Assembly: GCA_030425505.1 (NCBI GenBank) | Contig: JAUIAB010000023.1 | Location: forward strand, 1-49,340 | From: Bacteroidia bacterium | Lineage (GTDB): Bacteria; Bacteroidota; Bacteroidia; Cytophagales; Flammeovirgaceae | Direction of reading: 5' to 3' | Length of the DNA stretch: 49,340 nucleotides | In this document: positions 26,435 through 35,583 of the stretch, in pieces | How the letters are laid out: every line of letters starts with the position of its first letter | Position numbering within the stretch: the first letter of the stretch is position 1 | Position numbers and translations under genes: made by a program | The notes under the pieces: model-generated | Database searches by the model: none | Told to the model about the DNA's origin: nothing | Seen by the model: the letters and a program-made list of their open reading frames with translations, nothing else

Positions 26435-27661
26435 TTAATAAAACAACAGTTTAAAGTAGAAAGATGGTTTTAGTAATTCCTTTTTTAAATCAACATTATC
26501 CAACATTGAAGTTAGCAATGTCCGAACAGATGGGTTCTTATTTGCTTTTTTAACAATGTAATTGAATAGTTTGGGATATTTCAAAAGCTTCTGCATAGAA
26601 CGGCTTACTCGCAGTTCATTCCACATCTTTTTGTAGATGATTTTGTCGTACTGCTTATTGAATGAGTTATCAAACTGTTTGTGGCGGAAAACTTTGATCA
26701 AATGCTCTGCAGCGATTCTCCCACTGCGTAAAGCATTTCCGATTCCCTCGCCTGTGAATGGATCTATTAAGCTGGCCGCATCTCCTAATAAGATAAAGTG
26801 ATCTCCTGAAATTGGTCTTTTTTTGGAGCCAATAGGCAGTCCATAGCCTTGTATTTCCTCTAATGGCGTCGCATTTTTAAAACGCTCCTTTACATTGGGA
26901 TGGGTAGTAATGATTTCATTTAGCTTTTTCTTAATATTGACTTTCTTCTTACTTACCTCACTGGAGAGAATACCCAAACCCACATTTGCCTGCCCGTTAG
27001 GCAAAGGGAAAACCCAAAAATACCCAGGCAGTACACCATCATAAAAGTGCAATTCGATATGGTTTTTGGAGTGAAAATTCTCTACTCCTGTATAATACTG
27101 GCGTAAACCAGCACTGTAATGATCTTTTTCTACCCTTATTTTGCCCAGCTTTTTGTTGACAATAGAATGTGCACCATCTGCACCTACTATCATTGGAGCT
27201 TCTAATAAATGATTTTCTGTTTTTACCTGTACACCATTATCTATTATTGATATATCTTCAGCCTTTTCTCCTGTGTATGTGGTTACATTGGGTAGATCTT
27301 TTACCTGCCTAAACCAGAAGTGGTCGAAATCTATTCTTTTGGAAATATATCCTGCAGCTTTTCCGTGGTTTCGGTTTGTAAAATCGATATCCAGCTTCTT
27401 CCCGTTTGGAGCAAAAAAGCGAACTCCATGGGAGTCTATCTTTTCAGCAAAATCTTCAAACTCTTTTGCTAGGGTTTCATCTATTCTGTAAAATTGGTTA
27501 ACTACATCTGCACTTAGAGCATCACCACAAATTTTATCGCGAGGGAAGGTGCTTTTATCTATTAAAGCAATTGTGAGGTCCTCATTTCTAAGCTGATAGG
27601 CACAGGTGCAACCAGCAGGACCAGCACCAACAATGATGATATCATAGGCTTTTTTTGACAT
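26435..27661 (-). CDS. Geranylgeranyl-reductase-family FAD oxidoreductase
   Basis: This 408-residue flavoprotein has an N-terminal Rossmann motif 'IIIVGAGPAGCTCAYQL', 'DKSTFPRDKICGDALS' (family-specific region), 'VGADGAHSIVNKKLG' and the FAD ribose motif 'LLGDAASLIDPFTGEGIGNALRSGRIAAEHL'. The family reduces isoprenoid double bonds or acts on similar lipophilic substrates; members in Bacteroidota are of uncertain substrate. It is predicted cytosolic and membrane-associated. A double palindromic repeat lies upstream of it. Confidence 0.88.
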   Translation of the reverse strand: MSKKAYDIIIVGAGPAGCTCAYQLRNEDLTIALIDKSTFPRDKICGDALSADVVNQFYRIDETLAKEFEDFAEKIDSHGVRFFAPNGKKLDIDFTNRNHGKAAGYISKRIDFDHFWFRQVKDLPNVTTYTGEKAEDISIIDNGVQVKTENHLLEAPMIVGADGAHSIVNKKLGKIRVEKDHYSAGLRQYYTGVENFHSKNHIELHFYDGVLPGYFWVFPLPNGQANVGLGILSSEVSKKKVNIKKKLNEIITTHPNVKERFKNATPLEEIQGYGLPIGSKKRPISGDHFILLGDAASLIDPFTGEGIGNALRSGRIAAEHLIKVFRHKQFDNSFNKQYDKIIYKKMWNELRVSRSMQKLLKYPKLFNYIVKKANKNPSVRTLLTSMLDNVDLKKELLKPSFYFKLLFY

Positions 27662-27717
27662 GGGCTCAAAGCTACAATAATTGGGAAAACCTTAAAAACA
27701 GAAAAAGTGGGAGGGGT

Positions 27718-27806
27718 GAATGTCCAGCGGGGAGAGCGAGGGAATGCAGGGTGGAAGCTTTGGACATTCTTGATTTTTTAGTACTTTTTGATCAAGCAAA
27801 AAGTAC
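27718..27806. repeat. Two adjacent palindromic elements
   Basis: The first has arms GAATGTCCA (27718-27726) and TGGACATTC (27761-27769) around a GC-rich 34-base loop. The second is GTACTTTTT-GATCAAGC-AAAAAGTAC (27781-27806). The latter type of hairpin is, from memory, common between genes in Bacteroidota genomes. They lie between two minus-strand genes, upstream of the flavoprotein. A small plus-strand open frame over them is not a gene. Confidence 0.7.
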
Positions 27807-27891
27807 AGAAAGAAAAGATGCTATTGGAGTTACCAAGAACTATACACAGACCTACATGCGTTAGGAGATTCACTCCACATAATAAGGTTTA

Positions 27892-28386
27892 CTACATTTT
27901 TAAGTATGGTATCAATGCTTCAATAAGTTTTCCAATTCCATAACCGAAAATACCTAATAACCACCAATAATTTTTTAATATTTGAAATTTTAGCACTTTT
28001 TGCTTCAAATCTCTAATCTCTTGTTCTTGATCTCTAATTGTTTCCTTATACTTTAACTCTTTAAGTTGATAGTTTTTTAATTCTTTCTCAAGTTTTAAAG
28101 CTTCTATTTCATCATCGTACAATGATTTTACTGATTTTTTTTGAATGATTAATTCACTGCCTTTAGGCTCAATCATGAATCGGATAAACCCACTTGGGGT
28201 TGAATTATCTCCTCCCCCTAATTTTTTTACTAGTCCAAGTTCAATTAACTCATTTTCAATTATTCTATATTTTTTGTCTTCTACATTGGACTTTGGAGAA
28301 CCTAAAAAATCAGTTAACATTCCATTTTCATCGAATAGTTTGGGAAGGATTTGATCTATTAAAGCTATTTTTTCTTCTATTTTCAT
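27892..28386 (-). CDS. Hypothetical protein with coiled coil and C-terminal membrane helix
   Basis: This 164-residue protein has an N-terminal part (residues 1-75) that looks like a small winged-helix fold ('KKYRIIENELIELGLVKKLG...GFIRFMIEPKGSELI'). A heptad-rich coiled coil follows (about 85-135, 'LEKELKNYQLKELKYKETIRDQEQEIRDLKQKV'), then one hydrophobic segment ('YWWLLGIFGYGIGKLIEALI'). I do not recognise the family. Tail-anchoring to the inner membrane is likely. It starts nine bases after a lipoprotein gene. Confidence 0.6.
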   Translation of the reverse strand: MKIEEKIALIDQILPKLFDENGMLTDFLGSPKSNVEDKKYRIIENELIELGLVKKLGGGDNSTPSGFIRFMIEPKGSELIIQKKSVKSLYDDEIEALKLEKELKNYQLKELKYKETIRDQEQEIRDLKQKVLKFQILKNYWWLLGIFGYGIGKLIEALIPYLKM

Positions 28387-28395
28387 AACATGAAA

Positions 28396-28932
28396 TTAAT
28401 TCACCCTCACCCACTTAACCCTTCGTTTTCCAATTTCGGAGATAGGGTAGAGGTAGAGCGTGTCTTGGTTTATCTCAAACTTTCTTTGGACTGTTTCAGT
28501 AAAGTATTCGGGGTTTCCGTGGGAAAGCTTTTGATGTTCTATAATATCTCCCTCTAGAATTCTGCACTTGGCAGTGTACACATAATTGGCAAGGGTAGAA
28601 ATACTATCTTTTGCAGAAAAAGCTTCGTAAAGTGGTCTTTCCTCTTCTTTAGAGACATTATTCGACCAGTTTATTTTGGTTTTATTGTAGTCTTTTGGGG
28701 TAAAGTGGACCGCCATATGTCCCAAGCCGTCGTAAATGATATAGCCAGTGCCTCCTTTCATCCAAGGGTGGTCTTCCCAAACTCCCTGGCTGTTCTTAAC
28801 CTCATGGTTAAGCATTTTCCACATTCCTCTTAATTGCTCCATTGGTGGTAATTCAGTTTTAGGAGCAGTTTTTTGACAGGCTGTTAGTGATCCAAGGAGT
28901 AGTAAAGAATAAAAAACCAGTTTTATTTTCAT
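28396..28932 (-). CDS. Lipocalin-like lipoprotein
   Basis: This 178-residue protein starts with a lipoprotein signal peptide ending in the lipobox 'LTAC' ('LLLLGSLTACQKTAP'). The mature domain ('LRGMWKMLNHEVKNSQGVWEDHP...GYIIYDGLGHMAVHFTP') has the opening 'L.G.W.L....' and beta-strand pattern of lipocalin-like (Lipocalin_5) proteins. It may bind a small hydrophobic ligand in the periplasm. It overlaps the symporter gene by four bases and is therefore cotranscribed. Confidence 0.75.
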   Translation of the reverse strand: MKIKLVFYSLLLLGSLTACQKTAPKTELPPMEQLRGMWKMLNHEVKNSQGVWEDHPWMKGGTGYIIYDGLGHMAVHFTPKDYNKTKINWSNNVSKEEERPLYEAFSAKDSISTLANYVYTAKCRILEGDIIEHQKLSHGNPEYFTETVQRKFEINQDTLYLYPISEIGKRRVKWVRVN

Positions 28933-30356
28933 ACACTCAGCTTGTTTTCTGAAGCTGCAATAGCAGTAGAGACGGCTGCATCACCAGTTACGTTTACTAC
29001 GGTTCTACACATATCCAAAATCCGATCTACCGGGAAGATAATCGCTATCCATGCGGGGTTTAAACCTACCGATTGCAATACGATGATAAGCATCACCAAA
29101 CCAGCACTAGGAACGGCTGCTGTACCTATAGAAGCTAATGTTGCTGTCAAAACTATAGTAATTTGTTGTGCAAGACTCAAATCTACCAGGTGGAACTGTG
29201 CTAAAAAGACAACAGCTATAGCCTGGTAAAGGCTGGTTCCATCCATATTTACGGTAGCACCGATAGGCAATACAAAGCTGGAAATCTCTTTAGGTACTTT
29301 TAGTCGCTCATGCACACAGTCCATCGTTACAGGAAGTGTTGCCATACTAGAGCTAGTAGAAAATGCCATTAACTGAGCTGGACTAATTCCTTGATTGAAG
29401 TATTTAAAGCTTTCTACAAAAGACTTTTTGCTTTTTCTGCTGTAGATAAAAGAAACGAGTATTGGGTATATTACAAATATCATTATCCCAAGTCCAAGTA
29501 CTACTACCAAAGAATACCAGGCAATGCCTTTGAAGATTTCAATAACTTTATTTAGGTCATCTCCAGCTAGTTCTGAAAGTTTGCCAGCTAATAAGGCAAA
29601 TACAAAAAAGGGTGCTCCCTTCATCACTACGTGAACCATCTTCAAGAAGACTTCATTGAGTGAGGTTACCAGTTTACTTACTGGTGCAACGGTTTCTTTC
29701 GGAAGTAAGATCATCACAATACCAAAAAATATGGCAAAGAAGATGACTTGGAGCATCAGTCCATTATTGTTGAGAGACAGGAAAATATTGCTCGGCACCA
29801 TATCTACTAAAAATTGTAGAGGGCCAGCATCTTTCGTAGATTTAGCTGATTTTATCTTACTCTTTACAGATTCATTGCTGTAATCTTGTGCTAGTTTCTC
29901 TTGTGCTTTTGAAACATAGTTAGCGTATTTAGGATTGCTTAGATAGTTTTTACCATCCAAAATTTCAACATCAGGCGTTTCTTGTATCCAAATTTCATAG
30001 CTAATTCTATTGACTATTCTTTGCTCTTCGTCAATAAAGTTTCCTGGCTTTATTGTATTTACCAATAGAAGTCCAATACTAACAGCTGCAACTGTAGTTA
30101 TTAGATATGTTACTAAAGTTTTAGCTCCCAATCTACCAATTGTCCCAGAGTCAGAGAGGTCGCTTACTCCTTTTATTATGGAGAAGAGTACAAGAGGTAC
30201 GGCTATCAGCTTCAAGAGGTTAATAAATATGCTACCCCAAGGCCCTATCCAGTTTATGGTAAATTTGCTTAAACCCAGTGAACTAGAGATTAAAACCCAT
30301 ATTATTCCTGCAATCAGTCCAATGATGATTTGCCAGTGTAAGGCAAGTTTTTTCAT
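28929..30356 (-). CDS. Dicarboxylate/glutamate:cation symporter (DAACS family)
   Basis: This 475-residue inner-membrane transporter has DAACS signatures: 'NLLKLIAVPLVLFSIIKGVSDLSD', the serine-rich re-entrant loop 'SPAQLMAFSTSSSMATLPVTMDC', 'FVLPIGATVNMDGTSLYQAIAVVFLAQ' (the NMDGT motif for Na+ and substrate) and 'GTAAVPSAGLVMLIIVLQSVG'. It carries a soluble insertion of about 100 residues after TM3. It probably takes up glutamate, aspartate or C4-dicarboxylates with Na+ or H+. The start codon is four bases from a tandem pair of ~95-bp repeats. Confidence 0.9.
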   Translation of the reverse strand: MKKLALHWQIIIGLIAGIIWVLISSSLGLSKFTINWIGPWGSIFINLLKLIAVPLVLFSIIKGVSDLSDSGTIGRLGAKTLVTYLITTVAAVSIGLLLVNTIKPGNFIDEEQRIVNRISYEIWIQETPDVEILDGKNYLSNPKYANYVSKAQEKLAQDYSNESVKSKIKSAKSTKDAGPLQFLVDMVPSNIFLSLNNNGLMLQVIFFAIFFGIVMILLPKETVAPVSKLVTSLNEVFLKMVHVVMKGAPFFVFALLAGKLSELAGDDLNKVIEIFKGIAWYSLVVVLGLGIMIFVIYPILVSFIYSRKSKKSFVESFKYFNQGISPAQLMAFSTSSSMATLPVTMDCVHERLKVPKEISSFVLPIGATVNMDGTSLYQAIAVVFLAQFHLVDLSLAQQITIVLTATLASIGTAAVPSAGLVMLIIVLQSVGLNPAWIAIIFPVDRILDMCRTVVNVTGDAAVSTAIAASENKLSV

Positions 30357-30360
30357 ATTT

Positions 30361-30452
30361 TTTAAAATTTATGACCTGCCTAGTTTGTTGTTACACACCT
30401 TAATCATTACTTATGTGTGCCTCAACTATAAATCAGACATGGTCTGTTTCAT
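30361..30452 (-). repeat. Start-abutting ~95-bp repeat, copy C2
   Basis: On the minus strand it begins ATGAAACAGACCATGTCTGA, contains the palindrome CAGAC-CAT-GTCTG and a possible hairpin CACAC...GTGTG, and ends CATAAATTTTAAA four bases before the symporter ATG. A mini-frame reads MKQTMSDL then stop. Confidence 0.85.
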
Positions 30453-30455
30453 TTG

Positions 30456-30547
30456 TTTAAAGTTTATGACCTGCCTAGTTTGTTGTTACACACCTTAAAT
30501 CATTACTTATGTGTACCTCAACTATAAATCAGACATGACCTGTTTAT
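30456..30547 (-). repeat. Start-abutting ~95-bp repeat, copy C3
   Basis: This tandem neighbour of C2 has a 95-base period and over 90% identity by eye. Its first ATG is lost by a base change and deletion, and its 3' end abuts the ATG of C2 in the same way that other copies abut gene starts. Confidence 0.85.
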
Positions 30548-30809
30548 TTGGCAGCAACAAAATATAACTGCTAAATTATAATTGTTCATTTCTTTTTAGA
30601 GATAAAAAGAAACGAACCAAAGAAAAATCTTAAAAATTTAATGCTATAAGGCTTTTCATAGTTAGTTTAAACCTTTGATTACGCTAAATTTTTGACGCAA
30701 TACCTAGTAAAGCTTTAGTATAAATCAACAAATTAATTCTTATTTGAATAGTATTGCATTTATGTAAAGTGTAAAGCCTGGAAGCTAGAGTAAGTCCAAC
30801 TCTTCTTAT

Positions 30810-32441
30810 TTATTCTTTTTCCATAAATGGATATCTAAAGTCTTTTGGAGGAACGAATGTTTCTTTAATGGTTCTTTGCGAAACCCATCGCAATAGATTA
30901 AACTTGGAACCCGCTTTATCATTTGTCCCAGATGCTCTTGAGCCGCCAAAAGGTTGTTGCCCAACTACTGCACCAGTTGGTTTATCATTGATATAAAAGT
31001 TTCCTGCTGAATGCTCTAGTTTTTTACAAGCTAGCTCTATAGCATATCTATCTTGTGAGAAGATGGATCCAGTCAAACCATACGTAGATGTGTTATCAAC
31101 AAGGTAAAGTGCATCTTCAAATTTGTTTTCGTCATAGACATAGATAGTTAATACTGGACCAAAGAGCTCTTCTGTCATGGTTTCGTACTGGCTATCTTCT
31201 ACTTTAAGAATGGTTGGCTCTATGAAATAGCCTTTAGAGCCATCGTAGTTTCCTCCAGCAACAACTTCTACTAATGAAGATTTTTTGGCTTCATCCATGT
31301 ATTTGGTGATTTTGTCAAAGGACTTTTTGTCAATCACTGCAGACATGAAGTTGGTGAAGTCTTCTGGGCTTCCCATCTTTATATTTTTCGCATCTTCAAC
31401 TAAGTATCCTTTCACTTCATCCCACAAGTTGCTTGGAATATACGCTCTTGATGCTGCGGAACACTTTTGCCCCTGGAACTCAAATGCTCCTCTGGTAAGT
31501 GCAGTAGCTAATGCTTTAGCATCGGCAGATCTGTGTGCAATGACAAAGTCTTTTCCTCCAGTTTCACCAACGATACGAGGGTATGTTTTGTACTTATCGA
31601 TGTTAGTACCAATCGTTTTCCAGATATTCTGAAAAACCTGAGTACTTCCTGTAAAGTGCAGCCCAGCAAAATCGGGGTGACTAAATATGATATCGCCTGC
31701 CGTAGGACCGTCTACATAGACCAGGTTGATTACTCCATCAGGAAGTCCTGCTTCTTTGAATACCTCCATAATTACCTGTGCAGAATATATTTGAGTGTAG
31801 GCTGGCTTCCATACAATGGTATTTCCCATCATTGCTGGTGAGGCAGGTAAGTTTCCTGCGATAGCAGTAAAGTTGAAAGGAGTAAGTGCAAAAATAAACC
31901 CTTCCAGCGCTCTATGTTCTACTCTATTCCAAATACCATTATCCGACTCTGGTTGTTCCATGTATATTTCTGTCATGTACTGAACATTGAATCGTAGAAA
32001 GTCTATGAACTCACAGGCTGCATCTATCTCTGCCTGATAGGCTGTTTTAGCCTGACCAAGTACAGTTGCAGCATTAATTTTAGCTCTATAAGGACCTGCT
32101 AATAGATCTGCTGCTTTTAGGAAAATGCTTGCTCGGTGTTCCCAAGAAAGATTATTCCACATTTCTTTTGCAGACAAAGCAGCTTCAATAGCCTGCTTCA
32201 CATGGCTTGCATCACCTTCGTGGAAGTGTCCTAGAGTAAACTGATGATCATAAGGAGGTGAAATTTTCTTTTTATTATTGGTTCTTACTTCCTGACCTCC
32301 GATATGCATCGGAATGTCTTTTTCACTTGATTTAAGTTCTTTTAAAGCTTTTTTGAGATTTTCTCTTTCGCTTGATCCAGGAGCGTAACTCAAAACAGGC
32401 TCATTGGTTGCTATTGGTACATTAAAAAAACCTTTACTCAT
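30810..32441 (-). CDS. pruA: L-glutamate gamma-semialdehyde (1-pyrroline-5-carboxylate) dehydrogenase
   Basis: This 543-residue aldehyde dehydrogenase is of the single-domain P5C dehydrogenase type. It has 'FALTPFNFTAIAGNLPASPAMMGNTIVWKPA' (NAD binding), the catalytic glutamate in 'RIVGETGGKDFVIAH', the catalytic cysteine in 'FEFQGQKCSAASRAYIP', and 'TEELFGPVLTIYVYDE'. It oxidises glutamate semialdehyde to glutamate with NAD+, the second step of proline catabolism. No proline dehydrogenase is adjacent, but a glutamate/dicarboxylate symporter gene follows on the same strand. A -7 box lies about 50 bases upstream. Confidence 0.95.
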   Translation of the reverse strand: MSKGFFNVPIATNEPVLSYAPGSSERENLKKALKELKSSEKDIPMHIGGQEVRTNNKKKISPPYDHQFTLGHFHEGDASHVKQAIEAALSAKEMWNNLSWEHRASIFLKAADLLAGPYRAKINAATVLGQAKTAYQAEIDAACEFIDFLRFNVQYMTEIYMEQPESDNGIWNRVEHRALEGFIFALTPFNFTAIAGNLPASPAMMGNTIVWKPAYTQIYSAQVIMEVFKEAGLPDGVINLVYVDGPTAGDIIFSHPDFAGLHFTGSTQVFQNIWKTIGTNIDKYKTYPRIVGETGGKDFVIAHRSADAKALATALTRGAFEFQGQKCSAASRAYIPSNLWDEVKGYLVEDAKNIKMGSPEDFTNFMSAVIDKKSFDKITKYMDEAKKSSLVEVVAGGNYDGSKGYFIEPTILKVEDSQYETMTEELFGPVLTIYVYDENKFEDALYLVDNTSTYGLTGSIFSQDRYAIELACKKLEHSAGNFYINDKPTGAVVGQQPFGGSRASGTNDKAGSKFNLLRWVSQRTIKETFVPPKDFRYPFMEKE

Positions 32442-32491
32442 AGTTATATCTAATTTTTTTAGTCGTTTTAAAAATCAAACTTGCTTGGAGG

Positions 32492-32499
32492 CAAATATA
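32492..32499 (-). promoter_or_regulatory. Candidate -7 promoter box for pruA
   Basis: TATATTTG on the minus strand matches TAnnTTTG and lies 50 bases before the pruA start. No -33 TTG was found at the usual spacing. Confidence 0.4.
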
Positions 32500-32621
32500 G
32501 ATAATTGGAGCTGTTACATGGAATACATGAGATAATTTCCTGGATAAATAATAGTAAGTATCTGGTTATTAGCAGTAAATGCTATTCTTTTGTGCAATTA
32601 GCGGATTGGATTTTAAAGATA

Positions 32622-33593
32622 ATGTTGGCAAAAACGGATATACAAACTGACCCTTCCAAAGAAAAAGTTTCCTTGAAGGATTCAATTTTACTTTTGGGCT
32701 CTTGTTTTTCAGATGAGATAGGTAGTTTGCTGGTAGAAAATAAGCTATATGCATTGGTTAATCCTTTTGGAACTGTTTTTCATCCTCTTAGTATTGTACA
32801 GCTTTTGAAGTATTGCCTATCCAAACAGAAGCTTGATTTGGATTTGTTGTTTGAGAAAGAGGCTGATATTTGGTTGCATCATGAGTTTAGCTCGAAAGTG
32901 TATGCTGAATCTAGAGAAAAGCTTGTGGATGAAATTGAAAAACAGATTGATTCTACTCGAGCTTTTTTACAATGTTCTTCATGGGTTATATTGACCTTGG
33001 GTACTGCGAAGGGATATTTGCTGAAGAAGAATGGGAAAATGGTTGCTAATTGCCACAAAAGGGACTCTGACTTATTTCAGTCTGTAGTTAGCGATAAAGA
33101 TTTGATAGTGAATGTGTTTGCGGAAGCTCTTTCTTTGTTAAAAGATAAGAAAGTTATTCTTACAGTTAGTCCTGTGCGGCATGTAAAAGATGGTTTACAG
33201 GAGAACAGTATCAGTAAGAGTATTTTGCGACTAGCTTGTCATGAGCTTGAAGCTAGTTTTTCTAATGTGCATTACTTTCCATCGTATGAGATCATGATGG
33301 ATGACTTGCGGGATTATCGATTTTATAAGAAGGATTTGATTCATCCTAATGATGTGGCTGTTGAATATATTTGGGATAGGTTTTCCAATACTTTTTTTGA
33401 CGATTCTTTAATTATTTTTTTGAAAAAATGGAAAAAGATTAAAGCCAGGTTAGAGCATAAGCCACTTTTTACAAACTCTAAAAGTCATTTTACTTTTCTT
33501 GAAAGACTACTAGAGGATTTAGATAGGGTGGAGGAGGTGAATGTAGAGGAGGAGAAAAGTTGGATTATGAAGAAGTTGGAAAGAATTAAGTAG
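32622..33593 (+). CDS. GSCFA-domain protein
   Basis: The protein contains the defining 'SILLLGSCFSDEIGSLLVE' motif near its N-terminus, followed by 'NPFGTVFHPLSIVQLL', 'WVILTLGTAKGY', 'NCHK', 'VILTVSPVRHVKDGLQENSISKSIL' and 'DDLRDYRFYKKDLIHPNDVAVEYIWDRF', all typical of this SGNH-hydrolase-like family. I chose the internal ATG ('MLAKTDIQTDP', 323 residues), which puts GSCFA at the usual distance from the start; an ATG 39 codons upstream is less likely. The family is widespread in Bacteroidota and its substrate is unknown. The gene is divergent from pruA and convergent with obg. Confidence 0.87.
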   Translation: MLAKTDIQTDPSKEKVSLKDSILLLGSCFSDEIGSLLVENKLYALVNPFGTVFHPLSIVQLLKYCLSKQKLDLDLLFEKEADIWLHHEFSSKVYAESREKLVDEIEKQIDSTRAFLQCSSWVILTLGTAKGYLLKKNGKMVANCHKRDSDLFQSVVSDKDLIVNVFAEALSLLKDKKVILTVSPVRHVKDGLQENSISKSILRLACHELEASFSNVHYFPSYEIMMDDLRDYRFYKKDLIHPNDVAVEYIWDRFSNTFFDDSLIIFLKKWKKIKARLEHKPLFTNSKSHFTFLERLLEDLDRVEEVNVEEEKSWIMKKLERIK

Positions 33594-33644
33594 GTCATAG
33601 TTATTGTAATCTGAGTTTGACTTTAAGTGCAAGAAACATTGTGG

Positions 33645-33698
33645 TTGCTATCTTTTAGATCCTGAATCAAGTTAAGGGTAGCAAGCGCGTTTTCTTTT
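33645..33698 (+). terminator. Candidate terminator after GSCFA gene
   Basis: TTGCTATC and GGTAGCAA form an eight-pair stem (one G-U) around a long loop, followed by a T-rich GTTTTCTTTT. The loop is long for an intrinsic terminator, so this is tentative. Confidence 0.3.
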
Positions 33699-33763
33699 AC
33701 TCTCTAATGCTGGGATATAGAAGGGTTGGATGGTCTATCATATCATGTCAATAAGGTATGCCT

Positions 33764-33855
33764 GCACCCTTGGGAAAGAGGCTAAGCCAAAGATCGAGGG
33801 GCTTGCAGCGTAAGCTCTAGCTTTGGCAGCCGGGACGAGCCTTGTGGAAGGGTGT
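33764..33855 (-). repeat. GC-rich 3' element, copy 3
   Basis: In reverse orientation this matches copy 1, sharing GGCTCGTCCCGGC and GCCTCTTTCCC.AGGGTGCA. Terminal arms are GCACCCTT (33764-33771) and AAGGGTGT (33848-33855). It begins 34 bases after the obg stop, in the orientation of obg, and lies in the convergent gap with the GSCFA gene. Confidence 0.75.
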
Positions 33856-33889
33856 CCTGATTTTGTATGTTAGTGTTGTTCTTTTGAGT

Positions 33890-34891
33890 TTATTTATTGT
33901 GTTTGTTGAGCAGTTTCCAGATTAGATGTTTTAATTCTGTTATCCCTGTTTGCGTTGCAGAAGAGATGAATATATGAGGAATATTTTCAGGAATGTTGTT
34001 TTTGAGTTCTTCAACTACTTCATTATCAAGGAGATCTAATTTGGTAATGGCGAGTATTCTATCTTTATCCAAAAGCTCAGGGTTATATTTTTTTAGCTCA
34101 TTAATTAGTGCGTTGTATTGTGTTTTGATTTCTAATGAGTCTCCAGGAATCATGAAGAGTAGGAGAGAGTTTCTTTCTATATGCCGTAAAAATCGCAAGC
34201 CTATTCCTTTGCCTTCTGCTGCTCCTTCGATTATTCCAGGTATATCTGCTACTATGAAGGATTTGAATTTTTCATAGGGGACGACTCCAAGGTTAGGTTT
34301 TATAGTAGTAAATGGATAGTCAGCAATTTTTGGTTTGGCATTAGAAACTACCGATAAGAATGTAGACTTCCCCGCATTAGGAAACCCTACCAGACCGACA
34401 TCTGCAAGTACTTTTAGCTCAAGGACAACCCAGGCTTCTACTCCTTCGAGTCCTGGTTGAGCATACTGCGGAGATTGCCTAGTAGATGATTTGAAATGGA
34501 CATTCCCTAAACCTCCTTTTCCTCCTTCTAAGATTATTTTTTCTTCACCATGTGTTACTATCTCTGCTAGTTTTTCGTTGTTTTCATCATTTTTAGCGAT
34601 GGTTCCTAATGGTACTTCTATGATGATGTCTTCTCCCTGAGCTCCTGTTTTGCAGTTCCCAGATCCACTTTGACCTTTTTCAGCTTTTATATGTTTTTGG
34701 TAACGTAGATGAAAGAGAGTCCAGAGGTTTCTATTCCCTTTAAGGATTATATGTCCTCCTCTTCCTCCATCTCCACCGTCAGGACCACCTTTTTCAATGA
34801 ATTTTTCTCTTCTGAAGTGTGCAGATCCTGCCCCTCCATTACCAGATTTTGCATTAATCTTTACATGATCAATGAAGTTTATTTCTGACAT
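33890..34891 (-). CDS. obg: GTPase Obg/CgtA
   Basis: This 333-residue GTPase has the N-terminal glycine-rich Obg fold ('[35 protein letters not shown]') and the G motifs: G1 'GFPNAGKST', G2 '[12 protein letters not shown]', G3 'DIPGIIEGA', G4 'TKLD' and G5 'SSATQTG'. The C-terminal OCT domain of longer Obg proteins is absent, which is usual in Bacteroidota. It binds the large ribosomal subunit and acts in ribosome assembly. It follows adk by 19 bases and is probably cotranscribed with it. Confidence 0.97.
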   Translation of the reverse strand: MSEINFIDHVKINAKSGNGGAGSAHFRREKFIEKGGPDGGDGGRGGHIILKGNRNLWTLFHLRYQKHIKAEKGQSGSGNCKTGAQGEDIIIEVPLGTIAKNDENNEKLAEIVTHGEEKIILEGGKGGLGNVHFKSSTRQSPQYAQPGLEGVEAWVVLELKVLADVGLVGFPNAGKSTFLSVVSNAKPKIADYPFTTIKPNLGVVPYEKFKSFIVADIPGIIEGAAEGKGIGLRFLRHIERNSLLLFMIPGDSLEIKTQYNALINELKKYNPELLDKDRILAITKLDLLDNEVVEELKNNIPENIPHIFISSATQTGITELKHLIWKLLNKHNK

Positions 34892-34910
34892 TTATTGACG
34901 GTATAATTTT

Positions 34911-35489
34911 TTAGGTGGCTTCTTTTTGAAGTGTTTCGCAAATACTTTTATAAATAGCATCTATGGAACCTATTCCCTGAACAGCCTGATAGATGCCTTT
35001 ATTTTTGTAATATGATGCTACAGGAGCAGTTTTTAGGTTGTATTCATTAATTCGTTCTTTTATTAGCTCTTCATTTTTATCATCGGCTCTTCCTGAGTCT
35101 TTTCCTCTAAGCAATAGTCTTTTAATAAGTTCTTCATTTTCAACCTTAAGCTCAACCATGCAAGAAATGGCTGTTTGGTATTTGTTTAATAGTTGATCTA
35201 GTGCTTCTGCTTGTGCTACCGTACGAGGAAAACCATCAAAGATGATCCCTTTGCTGTTTTTATTTTTTTCAAATTCTTTCTCTAGCATCCCAATTGTAAC
35301 ATTGTCAGGAACTAGCTTCCCAGCATTCATATACTGCTTCGCCTGAATACCCAGCTCAGTTTTATTTTTTATGTTTTCTCTAAAAACATCTCCAGTAGAA
35401 ATATGTACTAGCTCATATTCTTCTTGAAGTTTTTTACTTTGGGTTCCTTTTCCTGCCCCAGGTGGGCCAAACAATACTATGTTTAACAT
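34911..35489 (-). CDS. adk: Adenylate kinase
   Basis: This 192-residue protein matches a short-lid adenylate kinase: P-loop 'LFGPPGAGKGTQS', AMP-binding 'HISTGDVFRENI' and 'GIIFDGFPRTVAQAEALD', and a short lid 'LLLRGKDSGRADDKNEELIKERINEY' without the zinc-type insertion. It interconverts ATP, AMP and ADP in the cytosol. The gene lies between the polysaccharide synthase gene and obg on the same strand. Confidence 0.97.
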   Translation of the reverse strand: MLNIVLFGPPGAGKGTQSKKLQEEYELVHISTGDVFRENIKNKTELGIQAKQYMNAGKLVPDNVTIGMLEKEFEKNKNSKGIIFDGFPRTVAQAEALDQLLNKYQTAISCMVELKVENEELIKRLLLRGKDSGRADDKNEELIKERINEYNLKTAPVASYYKNKGIYQAVQGIGSIDAIYKSICETLQKEAT

Positions 35490-35583
35490 AAAAAAAGACT
35501 TTTCTATGCTAAGATAAGAAATGGTTTGTTTATGGTTGGTTTGAAATTAAATTTTTGATCTGTCAATGTGATGTTATTCTTGG

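Larger units (their letters stand above)
30357..30809. other. Intergenic region upstream of the symporter
   Basis: The first ~190 bases are two tandem copies of the start-abutting repeat. The remaining ~260 bases to the end of pruA are A/T-rich with no open frame, no strong hairpin and no recognised motif. Confidence 0.5.

Noticed and set aside
27655..27864. 69-codon plus-strand frame
   Set aside because: It runs through two palindromic elements and has no credible protein pattern.
30010..30498. 162-codon plus-strand frame ending in 'TCLVCCYTP'
   Set aside because: It is antisense to the symporter and reads into the tandem repeats; no protein features.
30361..30547. CRISPR array
   Set aside because: Only two tandem units of 95 bases, no short repeat-spacer pattern and no cas gene; other copies lie far apart.
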